This document shows, piece after piece, positions 1 through 10,826 of a DNA stretch of 64,000 nt. The notes below the pieces were generated by a model. The model did no database searches and was not told where the DNA came from. It worked only from the letters and a program-made list of their open reading frames with translations. Source of the stretch: Scytalidium lignicola (Eukaryota > Ascomycota > Leotiomycetes); the NCBI GenBank assembly GCA_002812745.2, contig NCSJ02000019.1, positions 186,001-250,000 on the forward strand. Direction: 5' to 3'. The position numbers and the translations under genes were made by a program. Each line of letters begins with the position of its first letter. The first letter of the stretch is position 1.

Positions 1-1968
1 CTTGTTTCCTCGGGAGATCAAGCCTTGCTGTCCAGGATCGCAGGACACCAGAATGCGTATAGGAGATGGCGATATCTCTCGCAAATGTGTCTAGGAATCC
101 CGAAACAACAGGAAGTGAGCCGGCGGGATCCACTGGGAGGACATACGCTAAATCATCAGACTCCCCTAACTGGAATCTACAGAACTCGCGAATAGAAGGG
201 CATATATATTCATTTGATTCCTTGTCTCCAGCCGTCACCTCCGGTATATAAATCTCCCACACAATTCCATTCATCCTTGATGTTATAGTGGTGACATGCA
301 CAACTGAGCCTTTGTTCACTTCAGGAAGTAGAAGTATGCATAATGGTTTTCCTACAACGGAAAAGCTATGAGTTGCTAGGCGCGTCCCTTTGAAAGATCT
401 GGTATCCCATAAAGCAATGCTGTCATGATGTAAAAAAATCACAAACCGACCGTTCCTTAGGACGCACATCCTATGTATGTGATTCCGCTCAGCAATGGTG
501 CTGTGTCGAAGGACAGATGTACCTTCTAGTTGTGCATGCTTCCAGACAATACATTCGTTTCCTTCAGTTCGCGACACAACGGAGAGTCCGCTTACGTTGC
601 GGACTATTTTCTTTATAGGAGCAGAATGTCCCGACCATACTGTAGCAGACTTAAGTCTATCAGACCGTCTAGAGGGATCGAACAAGTCGGCCACATTGGT
701 TTCAAAAACTTCAATACTACCGTCAAAACGATGAACTACAATGTTCAAGCTCCCGCGCGATTTGTTGAAGAAATTGTAAATCTGGACAAAGCCAAAATCA
801 TCTTTGAGGCTATTCGACAATCCTAAACATACACCGTCCACATGAGCAATGTTGAAGATGTTACTCTTCTCATGCGGCTTGGAACCTGGATTCTCAATAC
901 CCCAAGCAGACATATGGCCTTGAGCATCCAGAACGACACAAATCTCCGGATTACGATTGGCAACCTCGATTAGGTGGGCGAGAGCTTGGTCATCTCGTGG
1001 ATCCCCGGACGTTTTGGACTGGACTGAATTCTCTGTTGCCAAGGAGAAGTCCCGCCCATCGATGATAAACGCGTATCTCAGGACCGAAACCCCAGAGCCC
1101 ATGGGTGTCCGAGGCTGTATAGACTCAGACAAATCGATTTGACCCCATAAGTGTAATATTTGTAAATCATGCGGGTTAGTAGTAACCCAGATCCGCAGTT
1201 TGTTATCCATACATATTGTATAGAGGACATTATCGATGGTCTGCCCTACATGAGATGGCTTCCTCCAGTGAATATTAGTAACAGTACTTGGGTGGGGTAG
1301 ATAAGTAAAGTCAAAGCAGGTGTCATCTGAGCCGAATGCAAGCCTCCTCCAGATCTTTACCAGCCGGTCGTATTCTCCAGTTGTGGCAATATAAGAAGAA
1401 TCATATGACAATTTGGCATATTTGACAGCATTTGCAAGATCCTTCTTCCAAACTTTCCTCGCTTGGTCTAAAGTTGAGCACAAATTGAGAGACAATCCTC
1501 CAATGAGGAGTTCTTCGCCAACTCCCCAACATATTGTTCGCACTGCGTCTTTTTCGTCGTCTAGAGGAATACTATGTTGCAGCGACCACTGTATCCAGGT
1601 CAGCATCACGACCCGACTGTTTTTGAACTATATTGTTAAACCTTCAGGGCATTCTCATCTTGGCCATATGGCTTGTAGACACGGACATTCGATCCGGCAC
1701 ATGTCACTATCTTTCCAGAAGCTTCATCAATGGCAATGGCTGTGAGCTGCGTCTCGTCGTCGTAGACAGTTTGGACGATGCCATCTGTTCCGTTCAGAAT
1801 AATGAACGCATTCCCGCTGATATATCCCTTTGGTAGCGGCTACTTAGCATCTGCTATTTAGAGTATAGTATAGCATTCCAAACTTACAATGAGTTGTCTA
1901 TCATTCCAGTAGCTGGTACAGACAGCTTGGAGCTTGGCCTCTGCCTTCCCAGGTAGCACAGTTCGCAT
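1..1968 (-). CDS. RAV1: RAVE complex subunit Rav1 (DMX-like WD40 protein), 5' part
   Basis: Scaffold of the RAVE complex, which promotes assembly of the V1 and V0 parts of the vacuolar H+-ATPase. Three exons are visible: 1968-1888, 1827-1642 and 1588 to beyond the left edge; introns are GT..AG and both are phase 0. At least 618 residues are seen. The ATG at 1968 is chosen because the next upstream ATG (2000) runs into a stop after nine codons. WD40-like blades are recognisable, for example a segment reading YDSSYIATTGEYDRLVKIW near residue 145 and NECIVWKHAQLEG further on. This matches the N-terminal beta-propeller half of Rav1/DmX; the conserved Rav1 C-terminal region should lie outside the window. 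The identification rests on overall similarity to Rav1 recalled from the family, not on a search. Another WD40 protein is possible but less likely. Confidence 0.82.
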
Positions 1969-2574
1969 ACTATTTTGCCCAGAGGACGTCAAAGAGCATG
2001 GCTAATTGCAACACAGAATCGGATAGTTTGACCTAAAAACCTCTACCTATATTTAAAAAGAATCTTAAGGATTCTAACGGAATGAGGTCGTGGCATGTAA
2101 CATGGAACATGACTAAGTTCAAGGTCCAGGTTGACTTACACAGTAGCTGGACTGGAGAGTTGGTGCCTTGTGGCCTAAGAATAATTTACCCAATGACGAG
2201 TTATTCTCCGACATCAGTAACTCACTTGTACCTCCGTAATAATATGGCTATCTACGTCATTATTCCAGCGTAGAAGTGAATTTTTATTGATGGCAACTGC
2301 AGGCATTAATTATATATTGAATTAGTGAAGTATAAATGATAGTTACACAACCCATCAAAACAAATACAACAGACTCTTTTCGTGTGGCGTTGCATTTTTG
2401 GGGTATTAAATCGGATATTTTCATAATTCTCGTAATGGAACTTCTCATCATTGAAACTTTACCAAACATAGGGGTATCCAAGCACGAGAGACCGCTGCCT
2501 CCAGAAACGCCATCCCGATGCGCTCTTTGAACTCTATACAATCATACCAGTAACGCCAATACCAATACCGTAGA
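1969..2574. other. Intergenic, RAV1 5' side and SFI1 3' side
   Basis: About 600 bases between the start of RAV1 and the stop of SFI1, both on the minus strand. It should hold the RAV1 promoter and the SFI1 3' UTR. AT-rich with several short open frames in both strands, none with a convincing start or coding character. Confidence 0.5.
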
Positions 2575-5500
2575 TTAATCCATGTTATCATCAGTAATTG
2601 TTCGTGCCTCTTTAATATCTGCAAATCCTGTGACATTAGATGCCCTTGTTCCTAATTTCTTCCGAAATAGAAGAGCTCCACCTGAATACTGAGCTCGCAA
2701 ATGCCGCTCCATAGGCGCAGACAGGGGAACTCGAGGGGTTGTGGACGAGAATCGCGCTGCCGCTGCTAGCACTCTCTCATTTCTCTTAGATGGCGTGTTT
2801 AGATAACCCGGAATCGGCGTTTGCATCTCGGCCATTTCAGTTTTGTGGCCCAGTCGTTCAGGCTCGGGTTCGTCACCAAAATCAGACCAAGCATTAGATT
2901 GCCCTTGGTTAACAGCACGTCTGATTGGGATGTTAATAGTACCCGTGCCATTTCGTTCAAATTGACGTCTTTGTGATGCTTTTTGTCGCCAATATGTAAA
3001 CATCTTTCTGAATGTTCTTTTGGAGTTTTTGTCATGAACATCCGAGGCATAAGCTAGCTGTGCTCGAATTTGCATAGTTCGAAGACTCCACTTCTTCGTA
3101 TATCGACTCTGTTGGAGTTCATTGAAATTAAGAATCGCCTCCGAATGCATTGAATAAAATTGCGAAGATCGATTTTTCCAGGTAAGNAAAAAGTCTTCTC
3201 AATAAGTTCTCCTGGTATGAATATTCCATTTCCATGACTTCAGCAGCACAAGCCCGCCAGCGATCAAAAGCATTCATACCGATTATCATGTCCTTACTAC
3301 GAAGCATATCCGAAGCTTGAACTTGGAGGGCCGATACATGCTTCGCCTGTCGACGCCACTTAACAAATGCTCTCTTTGCCACGTTGAGCTTACTTGAACG
3401 ACGAACATGACTATAAGCAATTCTACGCTTCTCACGTTTCGCGTTCTCGGTAGATTCTCTCCACATTTTCAGACTCTTTGATGCAAGGAAATAGAAAGCT
3501 GCATCATGCGCCAACTCTTGCAATTGCAGGAGATGTCGAGCTTGGCCAGACCAGACACAGAGTGTACCACGCAACATCTGAGAAGGATACCTCTCTGCTG
3601 CTATCGATTCTAAGTATTTTTGTTGTTGGAAACTAGAGATGAAATGTCTGATCATTAGGTGCTTAGTGTGGCTAGCAGCTTGGTGGAAGGCTAAAACTTC
3701 CTCAACTGCATTCTGCTCTTGCGATGCTATAGATAAATGGGCCCAGACCTTGAAGCAACGGCGCAAGCAACTTTGATTTTGTAGGCGCTGAGCCAGGGCC
3801 ATCCTCTCTACGAGAACCCACTTGTAAAGAATTTGTGCCACGAGACGATTTTGAATCCGTGATCGGAGGGCTTCAGCTCTAAGCTGATGAGTCCAAGAAA
3901 TCCAAGCTTCACGTAAAATTCGCATACGGTCAAATTGATTTGCTTGAAGCTCCTGTTGTGAACGGAGAAGCCAGAGGTTGAAAGTACTTCTCAATAGTCT
4001 AGTATTGATATCATGATCCACTACTACCTGGGCTGGAGCAAACTGGGTCTCACGACGCCATCTTCTGAGCGTACTGCGACAAATCGTAGAAGAAAATATC
4101 GTATTAGCCTGGTGGTCCCGCCAGTTCTGTTCGTGGATTTTCAATTTCCAAATTTGCCATGCATTTTTTAATAGATGCAACTGTTTTGTTTCATTTGCAA
4201 CATGATCATTATGACTAAGTTTTCGTTGTGAAGCGATCCAAGTCAAGAATGCCCTCTGTTTTGCCATTCTTATCTGCCAATCAGATGCAATCTGTTCNAA
4301 AAAGTGATCTGGTCCATTGTCGATATACTTTCCGAACAATATTATCCTCCAAATTGTGGGTAGCTAACTCGTTATTGGCTGAAATAACAAGACTCCGACG
4401 TTTCCAAATGCCGAAAAATTTCCTAAGTACCTGTCTACGGACCTTAAGTTCGTTAACTGCAGTAACGTCCTTCCAAGCATTGAAAATCCGCGTCCTTATG
4501 ATGTATCTCCGAGCTGCTGACGTTCGTTGAATTTCGTCAATCGCACTTTGTATCCAATGAGTAAAGGCTTTCTGTACCAAGAAAAGGTTCCGTGCTCTCC
4601 CTGCACGTCGTTCAAGGTGTGCAAAAAAATTGCGTACTTCGTTAGCTTGCTGCTGTTTTCGCCATCGATTATACCACGCCTCCAAAGCCTGTCGAATAAG
4701 TACTTTCTTATCTTGCTGTACCGCCACAAGCTCCAGATTGAAATTGTCTCGCTGGAGTTGGGAAACTTTTCTTCTCCATTGTTGAAATTGATGTCTGACT
4801 AGGTAGCTTGGTTGGCTTTGAGAAAATAATGAATATCTGATTTGCATCAAGTCCTCTTGTTGATCCCCTTCCTCCCCCTGATTTGCCCTTTGAGATCGCC
4901 CTGGGGATAGCTGCTCGTGGGTTGAGATTGTAGCAACAGCATGAGAGCCTAGTTTGTATTCATCAACTGCGACAGGCGCTATGTGTACTACTTGCTCTTC
5001 GTTCTCCTGGCCCCTGGAGTCGGACCGGCGGTGTACTCGCATGCTTGTGTGAGAAGAGATTGATCTTCCACGGCCCTTTGGTTTTCCATTTAGGTTCCTC
5101 CTATCTATGCGTCCATCCAAGTTTGATGTTTTCTCATTTGCCATATTTGCCATGGTAGCTAGCTTCATCGGATTGTCAAATACATGGTTAAGGAGAGGTC
5201 GTTGAAGAGGAAGACCTTGATCCCTCTCATTTGGCCGGATCTCATTTGGAATAGAAAATCCCGACCTAGGTCTTCCGTCTCGATTCACTGGCGAATCATT
5301 GCTAAGATCCCAAACAGAACTCTCAGAATTACGACGTGGGCGACCTATCTGATCAATAGCTTCCGGCTGCTGAGGACGAGCATTTGGAGGAGGCTGAGTG
5401 TTAGAGATGGCGGCTAACCGCTCAGGTTTGCTTCTTCCTTCTTCACTATCCTCATGGTCGAATTCAATTTCAATTCCCATACGTGCAAGAACTTCCTCGA

Positions 5501-5850
5501 ACTTCTCGTAGAGGCTCTCAGGGCCGCGCATCCCACCGACCTTGAATAACACGCGCGCATAGCGACTATCATGGTCTGCATTAATTCCAATTTTTGGAAG
5601 TATGTCGTAGTACGCAGTAAACAATGCGTTCGTGGGTAACCTTTCTCGCTCTGGAAGGCCAGGCAGTAGCTCCTGCGCGTGAACAATAATATCATGGAGA
5701 ACAGCGACATCTGTAGAATCGTCAGAAATATCTATCACACGGTGATAATAATTCCAGACCTTCGTTTGTGTAATAAGGCTCTCGAGAGCCTGAGACTATT
5801 CTCCCAATGTCGCGTGTTGGCTGTGGTGAGCTTCCCGAGGTTAAAGGCAT
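2575..5850 (-). CDS. SFI1: Sfi1-type spindle pole body / centrin-binding repeat protein
   Basis: Long alpha-helical protein that binds centrin (Cdc31) along its repeats and organises the half-bridge during spindle pole body duplication. The product carries many repeats of about 30 residues with a Trp at a fixed place (LRRWRRETQ, FKVWAHLS, FVKWRRQAK, FDRWRACAAE), the hallmark of Sfi1. The C-terminal tail has the PGYLNTPSKR motif seen in fungal members. As written the frame breaks twice, at N 4298 and N 3187; skipping either N gives a continuous reading (SLF-EQIASDW and RRLF-LTWKNR), for a protein of roughly 1050 residues. The 5' end is unresolved: the frame is open upstream of a GTG at 5738 with no in-frame ATG. 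An ATG at 5850 opens a peptide ending EPYYTNE that could be spliced in, but only through a 28- or 37-nt intron. Confidence 0.83.
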
Positions 5851-6213
5851 GGGAAAGGGAAAAACATAAGGCTAGCTGGTCCGCGTTTGTCCATAAGGAT
5901 ATTTTCGCATTGTGAACAATGGTCTGCTAAATTCCCAACTCGCAGACCTGAAATATGTTGCAGGAAAGGTCATGTCGCGTTGGCGAAAATTCCATTGTCT
6001 TCAAAGGTTTCTCAAAATACGCGCTGCTTTGGGTCTTGGTCGTCGCGACTGTGCTTTCATAGTGTTGATTTCGCTAGTCTCTCTTTGTATGCAAATCGGG
6101 TCCTATCCAATGGCGTTCCATTATTGACATTTATGACTAATACACATTAGTTTGTCTTCCTATATCACCAGAGTTCCTTGAGTTCTTACAACCTGCGAAT
6201 AGTATGTAAAACG
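5851..6213. promoter_or_regulatory. Divergent promoter between SFI1 and the NDUFAF8-like gene
   Basis: About 360 bases between the two divergent starts. Open frames on the plus strand here lack coding character. It must contain both promoters if the gene models are right; I see no clear named element. Confidence 0.4.
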
Positions 6214-6506
6214 ATGCCTTCCAAAACAAGGCCCATCGAGAAGTTTGCACAGGCAGTGACCAAATGTTCAACTGAGGTATGCATCTCTTCTTGCAATACC
6301 GCTACAAAAACGGATTCTGCTAAACTAATAATACCTTATAGGCCTCTGCCTATGGCAAATGTATAGTTGCAGATTATAATTCGGTTCATAAGGACAAATG
6401 TGTTATTGAGTTTCTTCGGTTAAAGAATTGTTATCTCGTAATACTTAGCTTTCCATGCAATTTACCCAACTGACTTATACCACAGGCTGCATCAAGGAAG
6501 AGTTAG
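6214..6506 (+). CDS. NDUFAF8: Small twin-CX9C mitochondrial protein, NDUFAF8 (C17orf89)-like
   Basis: A 59-residue protein from three exons, 6214-6276, 6342-6437 and 6486-6506, with GT..AG introns of 65 and 48 nt, both phase 0. The spliced product holds two perfect C-x9-C motifs: CSTEASAYGKC and CVIEFLRLKNC. This is the twin-CX9C (CHCH) fold imported into the mitochondrial intermembrane space through Mia40. The sequence around the first pair (EASAYGKC) and the layout resemble human NDUFAF8 (AEAAAYGRC), which works with NDUFAF5 in complex I assembly. The gene is divergent from SFI1 and convergent with ILS1 (150 bases between stops). It has no open frame long enough to be noticed without splicing. 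Twin CX9C is clear; the NDUFAF8 assignment is inference from recalled similarity. Another small CHCH protein is the alternative. Confidence 0.8.
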
Positions 6507-6656
6507 GTGAAGGCATTGTATACCTAGGAAAACATCCTGCAGGAACTAGCCACAATAGCTATAGTGGATGTCTTCCGAGTATAGGTATCTTGGACACTCT
6601 CAAAAATGGAACACGATGATTTATAGTAATTTTCCTTCATTCTATGCAATAAAATC

Positions 6657-9600
6657 TTAAAGTTTAAGAAGCCGAAGCAAGAAGACTGCCTTTTGAATTT
6701 CTTGTTCCTCCTCCAAGATAATCCCCTCCTCTACACCATTGGGGATCTGCCCTTCAACTTCTGTGACAACATGATGATCAAGAGGTCTCCGTAGAGCCTT
6801 TTCAATAGTTTTAGCTTGACTTCTAAACACGATTTCGAGACCAATTTTATCAGGATCTGCCAAGACTCGGTACTCCATCTTCACGTCATCCGTAGGCTGG
6901 AGCCCAGCCTTCTTTCGCAATCGTTGAACCCGGTTAATAATTTCACGAGCTAAACCTTCGTCCGCAAGTTCAGGGTGGATTTCTGTATCAAGGATAATAA
7001 GCACATCCTCATCCGTATTTGTTTCTAGGTTCTTAGATGCCTCATCCTCTTTCAGACCTCGTTTTACAATAAGGTCGCCGTGTTTAAGCGTTATGCTATC
7101 CACGACAATTGACTTTTCCAGCACAAATCCATGAACTTGCTCACTCGATAGACTTGGGAGAGCCTTCTTAACCTTTTGAACATCCTTCTTCAATTTCTTA
7201 CCAAGTATCGGCCAATCTGCAGATACACTATATTGGACGTTGTATTTTGCTTCATCGGAGGACAAAACAAGATCTCGAATGTTTAATTCTTCCGTGATAT
7301 ACCCTTCTAGTGATCTAATATCTTCTAGATACTTTGGGTCATGATGAATAACAATCAGTGTCTTAAGAGGGGTCTTGAGTCCTATTGATCGGCGTTCTCT
7401 CGACACTCTTGCCAGCTCAATCACGCGCTGCATACGGCCAACGCGTCGCTCAACATCCGAGTCAAACAATTCTTCCCTAACGGTAGGGAATGGTAGGAAA
7501 TGAACGCTACGGACATCTTCCCCTTGTAAACTCTTTGGAATATGTGGTAGAAGCCGCTGATATATATTGTCGGTTATAAAAGGAGTAAATGGAGCAAGTC
7601 CTCTGGTCAATGTGAAGAGGACTTCGAAAAGAGTATTCAACGCATGTTTAGTATCATCCAGACCCAGTTCACCCTTCAGACGTTTTCGATTGAACCTGAT
7701 ATACCAGTTCGTGGTGTTGTCAATCAGTTCTAAAAGTCGTGGAACGACGGTATAAAGGCGGTAGGCTGCCATTTCTTCATTGACAAACTTAAGGAGGCTT
7801 TGGCAACTCGCAAGAATCCATCGATCCATAACGTTGGTGTTTGTTGCTTCTGCATTAGGGTCGAAACAATAATCTATGTCTTCGAGTTTCTTCAACAGGG
7901 AAACCTGGCCTTCAAAGAATTTATAGCTGTTCCAAAGAGGTAAGAGCACCTTAGCTACAACTTCTTTGACCCCCGATTCCTTGAATCGAAGTGGTTCTGC
8001 CCTAACAACTGGTGAATTGATTAGGTAGAGACGTAACGCATCGGAGCCATATTTACTCATGATGATGCTAGGATCTGGATAGTTCTTTAGACGTTTTGAC
8101 ATCTTCTTCCCATCTTCTGCAAGTACGATACCATTGACCACACAATTCTTAAAACTTGCAACACCGAACAAGTGGACGCCTAGTACTAGAAGAGTGTAGA
8201 ACCATCCTCTAGTTTGGTCTAGCCCTTCCGCAATGAAATCTCCAGGGAAAGACCTCTCGAACTTGTCTTTATTTTCGAATGGATAGTGCTGCGCGGCATA
8301 GGGCATGCTACCCGACTCAAACCAGCAATCAAAGACATCTTCAATACGTTTCAATATACCCTTGCCCATCTTGCTAGGAATGGTTATATGGTCGATTTTG
8401 TCTCGATGCAGATCGGTCAATTCACCCTTATAGCCACTGAGCTCCTTAAGTTCAGCAACACTGCCGATACAAACTATTTCTTCACGATCATCGCTGATCC
8501 ATAATGGAATAGGGGTGCCCCAGTATCTAGACCGACTCACAGCCCAATCGAATGAATTCTTTATCCAGTTTGCAAAGCGTTTCTCTTTCACAAAGTTAGG
8601 GACCCAATGTGTGGATTCAATTTGGTCAAGCATTTTTGGAATGATCTCTGGTATTCTAATGAACCAGGATGGAACAGCACGATATATCAGTGGCGTGTCA
8701 GAACGAGGGCACATTGGATAACTGTGCTTGATCTGCGACTCGACTACAAGGCGCCCTGTTCCCTTCAAGTACTTGATTATGGGCTTATCAGCCGCTTTAA
8801 CGTGGAGACCTTCAAAATCACGGACCCTCGAAGTGAAAATCCCACGGTCGTCAACCGGGTTGGGCGGTCCACGTTTTTCGTTAATAACACCGTTCTCAAT
8901 TGCGACGTTGTAGTCCTCTTCGCCAAAGGCGGGTGCTTGGTGAACTATACCAACACCACTGTCATCAGTGACATAGGTGGCATTGAATACTCGGAATCCA
9001 TAATCCTTAAACTCTTCGTAGAAATAATCAAATAGGGGTTGATATCTCCACCCAAGCATATCTTTGCCTTTGATGTGTTCAAGAATTTTGAACTTCGCCT
9101 TTTTAGGATCCTTATATAGCGTGCCAAGCAACTTTTCCAACAAAATATAGTTCTTCCCGGACAATTCATCGTGAATCTTGATATACTCAAAATCAGGGTG
9201 TGCTGCCAAGCCAGTGTGGGAGGGCTAGAGGGAGAGTTAGCTTCATCTCAGCAAGGTAAGGGATGACTTTGTATACCAAAGTCCAAGGAGTCGTAGTCCA
9301 GGCGAGCAACTCCGTAGATGCATCGTCTAGTAACGGGAATGACACAACGATAGCTGGGTCTTGGATATCTTGGTAGTTTTGATTGGCTTCAAAGTTGCTG
9401 AGTGCTGTAGTAAGGGCTGTGGAATAAGGCATGACCTTGTAACCTTGGTAGACTGCTCCTTTATCGAAGATTTGTTTGAAAACCCACCACTCTGATTCCA
9501 TGAAGGTGGGATCCATTGTCTATCTCGGTCAGTCCAAGATACGAAGTATTTCAACAAAAATAAAGCTACCTTATAATCATTGTCGAAATCTATCCAGCGA

Positions 9601-10179
9601 CCCAACCGGTCAATAGTTTGCCGCCACTCGCTGGAGTACTTCATGACGATCTGTCTGCACTCATGATTATACTGTGCTAAACCCAGTTTCATGACTGCTT
9701 CTCTCCCAGTAATGCCGAGCTTTTTGTCGATCTCGTGCTCAATCGGTAGACCTGTGTTTACATATAAGCCAAAATAGATGTATAGAAACACTCTAGGTAT
9801 TACCATGTGTATCCCATCCAAACCTTCTTTCCACATGGTATCCTTTCATAGACCAATACCGTGGAATAATATCCTTAATTGTTGAAGCTCTAATCCGAGA
9901 GTTAATCGTGAGTTTATAGTAGGGCCTAGAGCTAATAGATTCTGAGGCTCACAAGAGATGACCATAATGTGGTAGACCGGTCGCAAATGGCGGTCCATCA
10001 TAGAAGGTGTATAGAGGCCGACCTTCAGAAAGCTCAAGCTACAGATTATGAGTATTTTCGCCATCTGAATCAAAATGCATAAGAGCGGGGTAATAATCAG
10101 GTACCTGTCGTTCAAATGCCTTTATCTCTTTCCATCTTTGAAGTACAGCCTCCTCCTCCTTTGGAAAGTCGATAGACAT
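6657..10179 (-). CDS. ILS1: Isoleucyl-tRNA synthetase, cytoplasmic
   Basis: Class I aminoacyl-tRNA synthetase that charges tRNA-Ile in the cytosol. Six exons: 10179-10105, 10038-9953, 9889-9804, 9751-9570, 9519-9277 and 9224-6657, summing to 3240 nt (1079 residues), the usual size of the eukaryotic enzyme. The HIGH signature is HYGH at residues 49-52 after [14 protein letters not shown]; the KMSKS signature is KMSKR near residue 597, followed by LKNYPDPS. The editing (CP1) domain lies between them, with TTPWTLPSHTGLA and [18 protein letters not shown]. The anticodon-binding domain and the eukaryotic C-terminal extension follow. All splice junctions rejoin strongly conserved protein, so the model is firm. 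The lack of a presequence at [16 protein letters not shown] supports the cytosolic form. Confidence 0.96.
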
Positions 10180-10826
10180 TGTCAATGATTTGCGATTTAG
10201 AAGTTGGAGCAAAACTGAAAATACAATTTGAGATTTGGATATTTTGGTGGGGTTGCTACAATGATGAGCAACTACTGCCGGTTTTTGTGACTCAACGGAA
10301 CAACCAATCAAACGCTGATGATCCCACCAAGGCTACCACTCAGCCTTCTTGTCCGCCTTTCACCGTCACTCTGGAATTAGAGTTATTAAAACAGCTTGAT
10401 AATTGTCATGACCATCATTAAAGATACAACCTGGATTATCTACCACAAGATCATTTGAATCATAAACCGAACTTCTTCAGTTCGGATTTTCACAAAACAT
10501 AGAATCAATTATATTCTATCTGCAACAAAGCTAATCCCTTAAGAGTAGTAAGTAGTATGACATTTGCCGCGCTAGCTAGAAAGGCATTATTATTAGGAAA
10601 ATGTCCTTTATGGCAAGACACATGGAAAATACTCTTTAAAAGGTATGAACCTACGAGGAATTGTATACCCAGGCGATCTCATTCATAATTCTCCTATCAT
10701 AACACCTGAATTTCATTCTTGAAATAATACAGTGAGTTCGAATGTTGATGCTATAACAAGAGACGCCGCTAAAAAGAGGATACCAAGTGCAGGCCAATCA
10801 TAGATAATTCATCCTAGACGAATATA
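10180..10826. other. Intergenic, ILS1 promoter and USO1 3' side
   Basis: About 650 bases between the ILS1 start and the USO1 stop, both minus strand. A CCAAT box (ccaatca) is present near 10304, about 125 bases upstream of the ILS1 ATG. The rest is AT-rich with no supportable gene. Confidence 0.45.

Noticed and set aside
2284..2541. 85-codon frame on the minus strand downstream of SFI1
   Set aside because: Hydrophobic C-terminus is a product of AT-rich sequence; no conserved motif, and it sits in the expected SFI1 3' UTR.
5887..6150. Two overlapping plus-strand frames between SFI1 and the twin-CX9C gene
   Set aside because: No coding character; they occupy the shared promoter and differ in frame from the hidden gene.
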